A stretch of 64,000 nucleotides of DNA from an uncultured Marvinbryantia sp. Lineage in GTDB: Bacteria > Bacillota > Clostridia > Lachnospirales > Lachnospiraceae. Made by a program: the position numbers and the translations under genes. Shown here one piece after another: positions 1-9,048 of this stretch (the stretch's first letter is position 1; each line of letters begins with the position of its first letter). A model generated the notes under the pieces. The model was not told where the DNA came from and did not search any database. It saw nothing but the letters and a program-made list of their open reading frames with translations. Where the stretch lies: assembly GCF_905201705.1 (NCBI RefSeq), contig NZ_CAJKOX010000004.1, positions 82,757 to 146,756 of the forward strand, in the 5' to 3' direction.

Positions 1-452
1 ATCAGCGCCACCCAGAAATCCGGGCAGGAAATGAATATCATAGCAATTCCCATCGTCAGGGAATCCTGCCATTTTCCCTCATGCGTCGCCGCAAAAATTC
101 CCATCAGAAGACCTATGATCAGATTCAGGATCATCGCGGAAAGACCAATAATAATGGTCCTCGGCAGTCTCACCAGCATCTCTTCAATTACCGGCTTATT
201 GTAGACCCACGAGGTTCCGAGATCAAAATGAATGAATGTATCTACAAAATAATTTTTCAGCTGTTCAAAATAGGACTGATCCAACCCCATAATGTGCCGC
301 AGGTTTTCTACTTCCGCAGCAGTTGCACTTCCGCCCGCGATCATTTTCGCCGGATCTCCGGGGGTAAAGTAGAGAATTGTAAAAATAATAAACGATGTAC
401 CGAGAATTATTACAATCATCCACAGCAATCTTTTTAATATATATTTTCCCAT
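1..452 (-). CDS. Oligopeptide/dipeptide ABC transporter permease, DppB type (partial)
   Basis: This is the N-terminal 150 residues of an inner-membrane permease; the rest lies beyond the left edge of the window. The product starts MGKYILKRLLWM, followed by a hydrophobic segment (about residues 9-30), the family-typical FTPGDPAKMIAGG stretch near residue 35, the HIMGLDQSY segment and a second membrane segment starting near residue 105. It begins at an ATG at 452, about 57 bases after the stop of the solute-binding protein gene, so the two form one minus-strand transport operon. DppB and DppC permeases pair, and the partner is presumably outside the window. Confidence 0.85.
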   Translation of the reverse strand, partial: MGKYILKRLLWMIVIILGTSFIIFTILYFTPGDPAKMIAGGSATAAEVENLRHIMGLDQSYFEQLKNYFVDTFIHFDLGTSWVYNKPVIEEMLVRLPRTIIIGLSAMILNLIIGLLMGIFAATHEGKWQDSLTMGIAMIFISCPDFWVAL

Positions 453-509
453 AGTCTAACTCCAATAATATAAGCGGGGCGGTACTCACCGAAGCCGCCC
501 CTTTTCCTG

Positions 510-2126
510 TCAGTCGAGATAATAGTCGCAGGAACCTGCACGCAGGAATTCGCTCTCGCGGTAAACAAGTGATGCAAAGTCTTCACTATACACTGCATTC
601 ATTGCACTTGTAGTTAATGCGCAGTAATATCCGTTTTCCAGAATATAGTCATGCATTGCATTCATATTTTCTGTAGTATGTCCCTCCAGTGTAGTACATG
701 TTACCAGATAATCCTGCAGCGTTTCATCGTGAATATATGCCATATTGTAGTCTGTTCCAAATTCCGTGTAATTGGTGAAACGGTTCCACTCGCCGATCTG
801 ACAGCCGCCGCCTGCATTGGTAATCAGCATATCCCACTTTGTCGGATCAAGAGAATCGGACTGCACCAGCGCTTCGTCCTCTGCGACGATCTCCGTATTG
901 ATGCCAACGTTCAGAAGAAGCGCCTGGATCATGGTCATCATGTTCTTGTCGATCTCTGTGCTGGAGCCAAGGATTCTCAGTGTCTCCCCGTTGTAGGAGG
1001 ACTGCTCCAGATATTCTTTTGCCTTCTGCTCGTCATAAACAGCCATATAATTATTTTCTGCAGCTTCCCACTCCGGATTATAATCTGCGAAGAACGATGT
1101 ACCAAGCGCTTTTGCCGGAAGGACAGCGCCGCCAACCGTTGATACCGCTTCATTATTGATTGCATAATATACAGCTTTCCGCAGATTCACATCACTCATC
1201 GGACTGTTTTCTGCATTATTGCCCATCAGCACACGCAGACCGCTTCCCTGCGTAATATAAACATCGTTTCCATCGGCATACTGACCGCCCTCCTGGAAAT
1301 CAGCAATATTCTCTGACGGAACGTACTCGGAATACTGGATCTGTCCGGTGCTGAGCGCAATTACATGCTGCGCTGTCTCAGAAATAATGTCATATTCAAT
1401 TGTCTGCACATTTGCCTCGTGCTCCGGATCTCTCAGTTCATCTGTCTGCCAGTAATCGTCATTTGCTTCCAGTACAACCTTGCTGCCTACTGTATACTCC
1501 GCCACCTTATACGGGCCGGTCGCAACCGGTGCTTCGTGAAAATTGCCTTCCTCGTACGCCTTCTGGGAGAAAATCGGGGTACGGCACCACGGCCATTCCA
1601 GATCCCCGATTCCGTCGATCGGAGAAGTCCAGGTAAATTCTACTGTATAGTCATCAATCGCCTCGACGCTTTCAAATTTATCATATTTCAATGCTTTTCC
1701 GGCATCTACCAGCGTATAGATAGAATACACTACATCACTTGCTGTAATATTGTTGCCGTCCGTATCCGTGATATAATCGTAAAGCTCTACCTGCCAGTGC
1801 AGATCGTCCACCTCGGTATACCCTTTTGCAAGAATCGGAACATATTCATTGTCACGATAATCAAACAGTGTCTCATAAAAATTGTAGTTAACGTACAGCA
1901 GGCTGTTATCACCACCTGTATTTTCCGGTGCCAGATCTTTTGGATCGCTTACCAGACCAATTGCGATCTTATCATACCGCTCGTCACTATTTGCCGTTGT
2001 TTTTCTGGATTCGTCCAGTTGTGGTCCCGCATTCTCTTCCGCCATTGCAGCAGCCGGAAAACTGCCCGCCAGCATAGCTGCCGTCAGCGAAATGCCCAAT
2101 ACCCGATACATTCTTCCTGTTCTCAT
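510..2126 (-). CDS. ABC transporter substrate-binding protein, family 5 (oligopeptide/nickel type)
   Basis: The 538-residue product has an N-terminal signal peptide (basic start, hydrophobic core, AAAMAEE cleavage region near residue 30) and then the SBP_bac_5 fold: NYNFYETLFDY near residue 80, LAKGYTEVDDLHWQVELYD near residue 100, and GPYKVAEY near residue 205. It should be exported and deliver peptides or a similar ligand to the permease encoded just downstream. No lipobox cysteine is visible at the cleavage region, so membrane attachment is uncertain. A strong AAAGGAGG lies 6 bases before the ATG and a good promoter is seen at 2235-2263. The exact ligand cannot be read from sequence. Confidence 0.9.
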   Translation of the reverse strand: MRTGRMYRVLGISLTAAMLAGSFPAAAMAEENAGPQLDESRKTTANSDERYDKIAIGLVSDPKDLAPENTGGDNSLLYVNYNFYETLFDYRDNEYVPILAKGYTEVDDLHWQVELYDYITDTDGNNITASDVVYSIYTLVDAGKALKYDKFESVEAIDDYTVEFTWTSPIDGIGDLEWPWCRTPIFSQKAYEEGNFHEAPVATGPYKVAEYTVGSKVVLEANDDYWQTDELRDPEHEANVQTIEYDIISETAQHVIALSTGQIQYSEYVPSENIADFQEGGQYADGNDVYITQGSGLRVLMGNNAENSPMSDVNLRKAVYYAINNEAVSTVGGAVLPAKALGTSFFADYNPEWEAAENNYMAVYDEQKAKEYLEQSSYNGETLRILGSSTEIDKNMMTMIQALLLNVGINTEIVAEDEALVQSDSLDPTKWDMLITNAGGGCQIGEWNRFTNYTEFGTDYNMAYIHDETLQDYLVTCTTLEGHTTENMNAMHDYILENGYYCALTTSAMNAVYSEDFASLVYRESEFLRAGSCDYYLD

Positions 2127-2234
2127 TCTTTTTCCTCCTTTGTTGAATCTTACAATTATTTTTTGTACCCAAGCGCGCTCATGGTTTTAATTAAACAAAA
2201 AAATCTGTTTTTCCCGTGTTTTTTTGTTGATGTT

Positions 2235-2263
2235 ATTATAATTTCTTTTGTTCCAGGAAGCAA
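2235..2263 (-). promoter_or_regulatory. Sigma-A type promoter of the oligopeptide transport operon
   Basis: On the minus strand TTGCTT (2258-2263) and TATAAT (2235-2240) are separated by exactly 17 bases. The predicted transcript has a leader of about 100 bases, AT-rich, before the substrate-binding protein gene at 2126. Confidence 0.6.
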
Positions 2264-2302
2264 ATCATATTCCGCCCTTATTACGTCCAAAACAGAAATA
2301 AA

Positions 2303-2340
2303 AAAGCTGTAAACTGGCATTTTACCAAATTTACAGCTTT
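2303..2340 (-). terminator. Rho-independent terminator after the LysR gene
   Basis: AAAGCTGTAAA (2303-2313) pairs with TTTACAGCTTT (2330-2340), with extra TGG/CCA pairing inside the loop and A/T runs on both sides. It closes the LysR transcript on the minus strand and separates it from the transporter operon. Confidence 0.7.
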
Positions 2341-2412
2341 CTTTTTTGTTAGATATTCACAAATAAACAGACGTACATTTTCCATCTAAAACACAAGGCC
2401 CATTTCTCATCA

Positions 2413-3297
2413 TCACTCAAAAACAGGTTCGCCATGCTCTGACCGTTCTCTCACAAACTCTATAAACAGCTTTTCTTCTTTCGAAAGACTATGATTTTTC
2501 ATATAACACAGAGAAATTTCAATTTCTTTTACCGGTTCCACCTCTATCACCGCAATTTCCTCACGCATGATATAGCGGAGCGCCTTTTTCCACAAAAGCG
2601 CAATGCCCATGTTCTGTGCAACGGCCACAACAATATTGCTTCCAACCGAACCGGTAAATGCCACCTTCGGTTCGAACCCTGCTTCTCTCACAGTGTTGTA
2701 GATAATCTTGCTGATACGGTTTTTATCGCTGTCGGGAAACATCACAAAATCTTCATCCCGCAATTCTGCAAGAGAAACCTTTTTTCTTCCTGCAAGCGGA
2801 TGTGAGCGATTGCAGATCATTACAAGCGAGTCCTTCATATAGGAAATTTTCACCATATCCCCTGTCGGATTTTCCTCATTCACCATAAAGCCAAGATCAC
2901 ACTCTCCGCTATGCAGCAGCTGCGATCCCTCATAGCTTTCATTGATATCCAGATTGATATGATATTTTTTCCGGAACTCCACCGCAAGCTCAATAATCCG
3001 GTATCCGGCGCTGATATTAATCGTCCGGCTGTTGGAAAGTGCTTTCTTCTCTAATTTCTTTTCTATTTCCCTATGGAGCTGTACTATTTTTTCGGCATAG
3101 GGAATCAGCATCTGTCCATACTCATTCGGCAGGATATTACGTTTGCTCCGGTCAAACAGCGCAACACCATACTCCGTCTCCAGCGCCCGTATATGCTTCG
3201 ACAGCGAGGATGAGGTCGTGTATAACCGTTCTGCCGCCTCGCCCAGACGTCCTTCCTCTACAATTACCAGAAATTCCTCCAGATAATCTATATCCAT
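2413..3297 (-). CDS. LysR family transcriptional regulator
   Basis: The 294-residue protein has an N-terminal winged helix-turn-helix (residues 1-60: MDIDYLEEFL, then GRLGEAAERLY, TTSSSLSKHIRALE) and a C-terminal LysR effector-binding fold (residues about 88-290). The helix-turn-helix should bind DNA as a dimer or tetramer, while the effector is unknown. It lies 42 bases after the GntR regulator on the same strand and upstream of the oligopeptide transport operon, which is a plausible but unproven target. A GGAGGGG lies rather far (about 15 bases) before the ATG, and no better start was found. Confidence 0.9.
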   Translation of the reverse strand: MDIDYLEEFLVIVEEGRLGEAAERLYTTSSSLSKHIRALETEYGVALFDRSKRNILPNEYGQMLIPYAEKIVQLHREIEKKLEKKALSNSRTINISAGYRIIELAVEFRKKYHINLDINESYEGSQLLHSGECDLGFMVNEENPTGDMVKISYMKDSLVMICNRSHPLAGRKKVSLAELRDEDFVMFPDSDKNRISKIIYNTVREAGFEPKVAFTGSVGSNIVVAVAQNMGIALLWKKALRYIMREEIAVIEVEPVKEIEISLCYMKNHSLSKEEKLFIEFVRERSEHGEPVFE

Positions 3298-3339
3298 ATG
3301 CTATGCCTGTTCCCCTCCTCTCCATCTTTTCCTTTTTTA

Positions 3340-4020
3340 TTAAGCGTCAACACTTCCGGTCAGGCTGCGCACCATGGATTCCTTCTGGTTGTCGATATGC
3401 GTGCGCATCGCGCTTCCCGCCTTCGCCGCATCCCTCTTCTTTAAAGCGCGGCGGATGGTATCGTGCTCCTCCACCAGCAGGCGATGCATCCGCTTATCCT
3501 TCAGATATTCCAGACGATAACGGTACATCTGCTCGCGGATATTCTGGAGCATCTGCTGCAGACGGCGGTTATTTGCCGCGCTGTAAATGATCTCGTGGAA
3601 TGCCATATCTGTCTCCACACAGGCAAGCAGATTGTCATCCTCCAGACTGCGTTTGAAGTCATTCGCCGCCTTTTTCAGATCGCGCAGCTGATCCTCGGTA
3701 ATGTTTTCGCACGCCTTCTGTACGGCAAGCTCCTCCAGCACGGCGCGCACCTCCAGCACATCCTCCAGATCCTGCAGGGTGATCTCTGCCACCACAGCGC
3801 CGCGCCGCGGCATCATATTTACCAGCCCCTCCAGCTCCAGCTTGCGGATCGCCTCCCGCACCGGTGTGCGGCTCACTCCAAGACGCTGTGCAAGCTGAAT
3901 TTCCATCAGGCGCTCGCCCGGCTTTAATTCTCCTTTTAAAATTGCTCTTCGCAATGTATTAAATACCACATCCCGCAGCGGAAGGTATTCGTTCATATCC
4001 ACCTGGAAATTATCGTTCAT
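3340..4020 (-). CDS. GntR family transcriptional regulator, FadR/FCD subfamily
   Basis: The product has 226 residues. Residues 12-75 form a GntR winged helix (LRRAILKGELKPGERL, then LAQRLGVSRTPVREAIRKLE) and residues about 85-215 form an all-helical FCD ligand-binding domain (DMAFHEIIYSAANNRRL near residue 145; the LVEEHDTIRRAL and MRTHI histidines are the usual metal ligands). Such regulators sense small carboxylates or similar metabolites. It sits 70 bases after ispE and 42 bases before the LysR gene, with GGAGGAG before the ATG. The effector and targets are not deducible. Confidence 0.9.
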   Translation of the reverse strand: MNDNFQVDMNEYLPLRDVVFNTLRRAILKGELKPGERLMEIQLAQRLGVSRTPVREAIRKLELEGLVNMMPRRGAVVAEITLQDLEDVLEVRAVLEELAVQKACENITEDQLRDLKKAANDFKRSLEDDNLLACVETDMAFHEIIYSAANNRRLQQMLQNIREQMYRYRLEYLKDKRMHRLLVEEHDTIRRALKKRDAAKAGSAMRTHIDNQKESMVRSLTGSVDA

Positions 4021-4090
4021 TTTCTCCTCCGTACATTATCGTTTTGTCCTTATAAAATCAGCTAAATCACGAAAAACATTCGAAATCCGC

Positions 4091-4942
4091 TCATACAAGA
4101 TACACCTGCTTCGCGTCCTCTCCCCCGCTGAGCACGCGGTAAGCCTCCTTTGCCGCCTCTTCGTCCTCAAAAAGTCCAAAAACAGTCGGACCGCTTCCGC
4201 TCATCATTGCATTCAGCGCGCCGCATTCTATCATGGTTTCTTTGATCCGGCGGATGACCGGATACTCCGGGATAGTGACGGTTTCCAGTACATTTCCCAT
4301 AAGGCGTGCAAGCTCATAAAGGTCGCCGCGCTTTAACGCCCCGATCTGTCCGTCGATATCCGGATGCTCCTTCAATTCATTCGCCCGCAGATTTCCGTAC
4401 ACAAATTTTGTCGATACATGGATGCCCGGCTTTGCGATCAGTATATGACATTTCGGCATGGGCGGCAGCGGCGTAAGCTTCTCGCCGATCCCCTCCGCCA
4501 GCGCGGTCCCGCGCATAACGCAGAACGGCACATCCGCCCCGATCTTCACACCGCGCGCCATCAGCTCCTCCGTGGACAGCCCCAGCTCAAACAATTTATT
4601 CACACCCACCAGCGTGGCTGCGGCGTCGGAACTGCCGCCCGCCATACCAGCTGCCACCGGAATATATTTAGCAAGCTCTATCTCCACGCCCTGCTTTATC
4701 TGAAACTCGTCCATCAGCAGCTTTGCCGCCCTATACGCCAGATTGTCCTCCCCGACCGGCAGAAAATGCAGGTTCGTCTGAACACGAATCTGCGCATCCT
4801 CCGCCGTACGGATCGTCAGCTTATCGTACAGCGGAATCGTCTGCATAATCATTCGTACTTCGTGATAGCCGTCTTCTCTTTTTCGCAGTACATCAAGACC
4901 AAGATTGATCTTCGCCTTTGCTTTCAGTTTAATTTCCTTCAT
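4091..4942 (-). CDS. ispE: 4-diphosphocytidyl-2-C-methyl-D-erythritol kinase
   Basis: This GHMP-family kinase phosphorylates the 2-hydroxyl of CDP-methylerythritol in the MEP route to isoprenoid precursors. The 283-residue product shows the first motif AKAKINLGLDVL near the N terminus with DGYHEV after it, the ATP-binding PVAAGMAGGSSDAAA loop near residue 95, and the C-terminal MMSGSGPTVFGLF motif near residue 255. Length and order match the family. I take ATG at 4942, because the longer reading starts with GTG four codons earlier and lacks a ribosome site. It is followed by the GntR gene on the same strand. Confidence 0.95.
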   Translation of the reverse strand: MKEIKLKAKAKINLGLDVLRKREDGYHEVRMIMQTIPLYDKLTIRTAEDAQIRVQTNLHFLPVGEDNLAYRAAKLLMDEFQIKQGVEIELAKYIPVAAGMAGGSSDAAATLVGVNKLFELGLSTEELMARGVKIGADVPFCVMRGTALAEGIGEKLTPLPPMPKCHILIAKPGIHVSTKFVYGNLRANELKEHPDIDGQIGALKRGDLYELARLMGNVLETVTIPEYPVIRRIKETMIECGALNAMMSGSGPTVFGLFEDEEAAKEAYRVLSGGEDAKQVYLV

Positions 4943-5016
4943 CTTGTACCCCACTCGTATTTTGTATACAATTTTATTAAAATTGTATCATGTTCCGTAC
5001 AGGATTGCAACCACTG

Positions 5017-6576
5017 TCAGCTCACTGTTTTCAAAATAATCAGCTGCGTTCCCGGCCGGACGTCCTTTTCTTCCACTTTATTCAGCGCGCATATCCGCTG
5101 CGGCGTCGTGAAATAATGCTTTGAGATCTCCCACAGGGTATCCCCCGGCTGCACAATGTATCCGACAATGCCCGGAAGCTCCTGCAGCTTCTTCAGATCC
5201 ATTTCTTTTTCTTCAATATCCACAATGCACTGTTCATGGTGAACGCGCACCACAAAGGCGTTCAGGTTCACAATGATTTTCGCCTCGATTTCTTCGCTGT
5301 CGATCATGGTCGTAGATAGCTGCTCCAGATCGGTCTGCAAGGTAAACCGGCACTCCGGCGTAATATTCTTCACTTCGATGAGCTGTGTAAACGGCACTGC
5401 GCCCTCCATGACCGCATAGGGCGCCCGGTCGTCCGAGGAAACATACAGAATGGTGACAAAGACCGCGCCCTCCACCTCGATTCCCTGCTCGGTGATCGCG
5501 GTATTGTCGATGCGCACCTCCCCGCGGCTGCTGCAGGTCTGGAGCATACGCGGCTGTTTTCCGTCCAGACGGATGCGCTCGCTCGCCCGAATCTTAGAAA
5601 AATTCTTCACCAGAAGACTCTCGTAAACCTGCTGCTGTGTGACCGGCTGCAAATTGCGCACCGGGGAATAGATATCTTCCAGAATCCGCACCTGCTCCTC
5701 TACGTACAGCTTGATATCCAGGTCCAGCACTGCCTCGACGGAAAGCAGGCGGCGCTCACCGTCATAATCCTCCAGAACCTCCAGGCTGCTTTGTGAGAGC
5801 ACAATGTCGATCTGCGGAATCATATCCGCCGTGCATTCTTTGCACTCAATCGTTCCCTGGAACGGCAGTGCCGTCTCCAGCCACTGCTTCGTGCGATTTT
5901 CGTCATCTCCTTCATACAGCACGAACACAAACAGCTCGCCCTTAATATCAAGCTGTCCGTCCAGCACACGGCTGTCGGTCCCGCGAAGCTGAATGCTCTC
6001 CCACAGAACGTTTGCAATATTGGGTTTATTGGAGGAAACGGTCGCCTCGTCTTTGATGCGCAGGATATCCTTTTTCTGGACGACAAGCTGCAGCAGTTCC
6101 AGATCCTTCGTCAGTGTACTCACCTCGGAAACGCCGTGCAGCTCCACCGCCGCCTGCGCGTCGTAGATTTCCTCCGTCGAGGCGGTAAACGCAAGCAGTG
6201 CCTTCAGGCTCAGCTTTCTGGAATTGATCAGCGATACATTGATGTCCTCCACGTCCCATTTCAGATGCACATTCTCCCCCGGAACGGCTCCCGGCAGGTT
6301 CTGCTTCTCCTTAAAGGACAGCTTTGCATCCAGCCTGCCAAGCGGATGCTCCGGCGTGTCCGCAATATACAGCACGCAAACCTGCAGAACGCCCGTAATG
6401 GTAATCTGGTCGACGTCCACCTGCACGTCCTCGATCTTTACCTCCGCCTTGTTCTGAATGATGCGCTCGGCGTCCGCCTGGGAATCCGGCACATTGCAGT
6501 CCTCCTCCAGTGTGATCCGGTTGACGGTCCTTCCCTTTTCGCGCATCATATGTATATTTTTCTTCAATAATTCCAC
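5017..6576 (-). CDS. DUF3794 and LysM domain protein, probable spore envelope protein
   Basis: The 519-residue protein begins MELLKKNIHM, the usual start of the clostridial family in which repeated DUF3794 segments precede a C-terminal LysM module. The LysM is visible at about residues 470-515 (YIVQPGDTLWEISKHY, then LNKVEEKDVRPGTQLIIL) and should bind peptidoglycan or a spore cortex or coat glycan. No signal peptide is seen, which fits assembly from the mother-cell cytoplasm. The start is GTG at 6576, and its GGGAGGG ribosome site lies inside the 3' arm of a strong hairpin. A spore coat role is inferred from the family. Confidence 0.85.
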   Translation of the reverse strand: MELLKKNIHMMREKGRTVNRITLEEDCNVPDSQADAERIIQNKAEVKIEDVQVDVDQITITGVLQVCVLYIADTPEHPLGRLDAKLSFKEKQNLPGAVPGENVHLKWDVEDINVSLINSRKLSLKALLAFTASTEEIYDAQAAVELHGVSEVSTLTKDLELLQLVVQKKDILRIKDEATVSSNKPNIANVLWESIQLRGTDSRVLDGQLDIKGELFVFVLYEGDDENRTKQWLETALPFQGTIECKECTADMIPQIDIVLSQSSLEVLEDYDGERRLLSVEAVLDLDIKLYVEEQVRILEDIYSPVRNLQPVTQQQVYESLLVKNFSKIRASERIRLDGKQPRMLQTCSSRGEVRIDNTAITEQGIEVEGAVFVTILYVSSDDRAPYAVMEGAVPFTQLIEVKNITPECRFTLQTDLEQLSTTMIDSEEIEAKIIVNLNAFVVRVHHEQCIVDIEEKEMDLKKLQELPGIVGYIVQPGDTLWEISKHYFTTPQRICALNKVEEKDVRPGTQLIILKTVS

Positions 6577-6623
6577 AAAAAATCCCTCCCTGCATAGTCT
6601 CTTAGCAGTCTATGCAGAGAGGG
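6577..6623 (-). terminator. Terminator-like hairpin that contains the ribosome site of the LysM gene
   Basis: On the minus strand CCCTCTCTGCATAG (6623-6610) pairs over 14 bases, with one G-U, with CTATGCAGGGAGGG (6597-6584) around a 12-base loop. The 3' arm is followed by A and TTTTTT and then directly by the GTG start at 6576. It looks like an intrinsic terminator for the upstream DUF3877 transcript, yet its 3' arm is the Shine-Dalgarno of the next gene, so it could also act as an attenuator or translation switch. Confidence 0.75.
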
Positions 6624-6661
6624 GCTGAAATAGACCTTATCAGGATGCCTGCGCGTCCCGC

Positions 6662-7213
6662 TCATATCAGGTCATGTTCATAGTCCTCTTTTCCAAAACG
6701 GTGATAGGTAAGCCCAAATTCATTTTCCTCCACGCAGTACACATAGCAGTCATCCGCGCCTTCCCCGAAGTAAAAAACGTGTCCCATACCATCGTGTGCC
6801 CCGTCCTTTTCCACAAAGCCAACCTGCTGCCCGGCGGCGTGATCAGCAAAACACTGCCGCACATCATCAAGCGTTTTCCCCGGCGCTGTGATCACCGCCA
6901 GAAGCTTCTTTAAAAACGCCGGTTCCGGCACTTCATTTGCAATGTAAGCACACCCCTTCGACGGAATATCCAGACAATAGCGCTCGCCATTGTGAGAAAT
7001 TTTCAGCTCGCCCAGCAGCGGACGCACTTCCCTGGAAAAAGCGGTAAGCGCCTCTTCCAGCTCTTCCGCGGAAATTCCTTCTGAAAGTCCCAGCAGGGAT
7101 TTCAGGGACTGCGCCGGATAATAAAGCTTCATATCCTCATCCAGAAAACCGATTTTCAGCTGCCACTCCTTTACCGTATCAAAAATATGCTTCTTTAATG
7201 CCTCTGCATTCAT
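6662..7213 (-). CDS. DUF3877 family protein
   Basis: The product of about 183 residues (MNAEALKKHIFDTVKEWQ..., then LYYPAQSLKSLLGL) resembles the DUF3877 family of Lachnospiraceae, whose function is unknown. It has no signal peptide or membrane segment and is probably cytoplasmic. I choose ATG at 7213 because the family-like sequence starts there. An in-frame ATG at 7276 would add 21 basic residues and has a GAGG about 13 bases upstream, so the longer form cannot be excluded. The gene follows the glyoxalase-fold gene closely, suggesting one transcript. Confidence 0.7.
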   Translation of the reverse strand: MNAEALKKHIFDTVKEWQLKIGFLDEDMKLYYPAQSLKSLLGLSEGISAEELEEALTAFSREVRPLLGELKISHNGERYCLDIPSKGCAYIANEVPEPAFLKKLLAVITAPGKTLDDVRQCFADHAAGQQVGFVEKDGAHDGMGHVFYFGEGADDCYVYCVEENEFGLTYHRFGKEDYEHDLI

Positions 7214-7291
7214 TGATATCACATCTTTCTTTTTATTTTTCCCGGAAAACCTCTGCTTCCGGGACGTCGTTTTCATGTTCTTTCGACATCC

Positions 7292-7657
7292 TCATTTCCC
7301 TGCCGGCACGATCTCCAGCCAGTAACCGTCGGGATCGGCGATAAAGTAAATGCCCATCTCCGGGTTTTCAAAACAGATACAGCCCATCTCCTTATGAAGC
7401 TGATGCGCCGCGTCAAAATCGTCCACGCGAAACGCCAGATGAAACTCGCATTCGCCCAGGTCATATTTCTGCGGATGCTCCTCCAGACAGGTAAGCTCCA
7501 GTTCAAAATCGGACTGCTCATTGCCGAGATAGGCGATCACAAATCCCTCGCCGTTAATACGGCGCTTCTCTGTAAGACCAAGTGCCTTTTCATAAAATTT
7601 CTCAGATACCTCCAGATCCGCAACATTGTAATTTTCGTGAATCATTTTGAAATTCAT
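7292..7657 (-). CDS. VOC family protein (glyoxalase/lactoylglutathione lyase fold)
   Basis: The 121-residue protein shows the paired beta-alpha-beta-beta-beta units of the vicinal oxygen chelate fold: MIHENYNVADLEVSEKFYEK at the N terminus and the FHLAFRVDDFDAAH and YFIADPDGYWLEIVP segments later. Possible metal ligands are H6, E61-region acids, H77-region and the glutamate of WLEIVP. Lactoylglutathione lyase-like detoxification is possible, but VOC enzymes vary widely. The ATG at 7657 has GAGGAGG before it; the longer open frame upstream is not needed. It lies downstream of the M18 aminopeptidase gene. Confidence 0.85.
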   Translation of the reverse strand: MNFKMIHENYNVADLEVSEKFYEKALGLTEKRRINGEGFVIAYLGNEQSDFELELTCLEEHPQKYDLGECEFHLAFRVDDFDAAHQLHKEMGCICFENPEMGIYFIADPDGYWLEIVPAGK

Positions 7658-7725
7658 TACCGTTTCCTCCTCGTTTTTCGTCAGATCCCCCGCCGCAGGC
7701 TGCGGGACATAACCTGCCTGTAATC

Positions 7726-9048
7726 TCATTGCTCACCGCGGAGCAACCGCAGGCTCCCGTAACCCGTTTCCTGCACGCTGCTCTCAAAGAATACCTTCGC
7801 CGCTTTCACAAGGTATGCGGTGTCGCGGATACCCGCCGTCTCGTAAGGCGAGTGCATCGCGAGCTGTGCAAGCCCGATATCTACCGTGGCAACCGCCACC
7901 TGCGTGCCGGAGATATTGCCGAGCGTCGAGCCGCCCAGAATATCCGAGCGATTTACATAATTCTGGTAAGGCACCTCTGCGATGCGGCAGATTTCCTTAA
8001 ACACCGCCGCCGCAATGCCGTCCGTGGTGTATTTCTGGTTCGCGCTGTATTTGAGCACGATACCGCCGTTTAAGTACGGGCGGTTGGTCGGGCACGCCTT
8101 TTCCCCGTAATTGGGATGCACGCCCTGCGCATTATCCGCCGAGAGCATAAAGCTGGACGCCAGCATCCTGCGGTACTCCATCATCGTCTTTCCCAGCGCC
8201 TCGCAGATATTTGCAAGCGTGTCATATAAAAAGGTTGACGCTGCGCCCTGCCGGGTGCCGCTGCCCACTTCCTCGTTGTCAAAAACACAGTGCACCGGAA
8301 TACTCCCGCCTTCCCCGGCCTCCAGGAATCCCTTCAGCGAAGAAAACGCGCACTGCAGATCGTCCAGCTTTCCGATGGAAATATATTCCCGGTTCGCACC
8401 CCAGATGCTGCCCGGCATACGGTTGTATAAAAACAGGTCGCTTCCGATCACCGCCTCCGGCGATACCCCGGCGCTCTCTGCGATCAGCGCCGCAAAGCTG
8501 CCCTTCGCCTTCTCATCCCCATAGAGCGGCAGCAGATCCTTCTGCACATTGTATTTCATACCGTCATTTGCTTCCCGGTTCATGTGGATGGCAAGATTGG
8601 GGATCATCAGAAGATCGCGGTCTACATTGACAAGCTTTGCCTTAATCTGCCCGTCCTCACGCACCATCAGACGACCAGCTACCGAGAGCGGGCGGTCGAA
8701 CCAGGGCGACATCAGCATACCGCCGTACTTTTCCACATTCAGCTTTACATAATGCCCTTCCGCCTCCATCTCCGGATTTTCCTTAATCTTAAAGCTCGGA
8801 GAATCGCTGTGGCTCGCCATAATCTGAAAGCCGCAGATTTCCTTCTCCGGGATACGGAACGCAATCAGAGAGGAACCATTGCGCACCACATAATATTTTC
8901 CGCCGGGCACAAGGCTCCACGGTCTGCTTTCCAGAAGCTGTGTATAACCCGCACCGTCAAGCTGTTTGCGCGTGGATTCCACCGCATGAAAACAGCTTGG
9001 GCTTTCTTCTATAAAATCAAATAGTTCTCTTGTGAGCTGTTCGCTCAT
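7726..9048 (-). CDS. M18 family aminopeptidase
   Basis: The 440-residue product is a zinc aminopeptidase of the aspartyl aminopeptidase group, which removes N-terminal residues from peptides in the cytoplasm as large oligomers. Visible features are MSEQLTRELFDFIEESPSCFHAV at the start, the zinc ligand motif MASHSDSPSFK near residue 82, VFDNEEVGSGT near residue 240 (metal and catalytic acids), LSADNAQGVHPNY near residue 295, and a C-terminal AMHSPYE histidine ligand. Length matches the family. Its start overlaps the end of rarA by 32 bases, so the two are co-transcribed. Confidence 0.95.
   Translation of the reverse strand: MSEQLTRELFDFIEESPSCFHAVESTRKQLDGAGYTQLLESRPWSLVPGGKYYVVRNGSSLIAFRIPEKEICGFQIMASHSDSPSFKIKENPEMEAEGHYVKLNVEKYGGMLMSPWFDRPLSVAGRLMVREDGQIKAKLVNVDRDLLMIPNLAIHMNREANDGMKYNVQKDLLPLYGDEKAKGSFAALIAESAGVSPEAVIGSDLFLYNRMPGSIWGANREYISIGKLDDLQCAFSSLKGFLEAGEGGSIPVHCVFDNEEVGSGTRQGAASTFLYDTLANICEALGKTMMEYRRMLASSFMLSADNAQGVHPNYGEKACPTNRPYLNGGIVLKYSANQKYTTDGIAAAVFKEICRIAEVPYQNYVNRSDILGGSTLGNISGTQVAVATVDIGLAQLAMHSPYETAGIRDTAYLVKAAKVFFESSVQETGYGSLRLLRGEQ

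Noticed and set aside
1365..2312. 315-codon open frame opposite the substrate-binding protein
   Set aside because: Cys/Ile/Arg-rich antisense reading; the opposite strand has promoter, ribosome site and family motifs.
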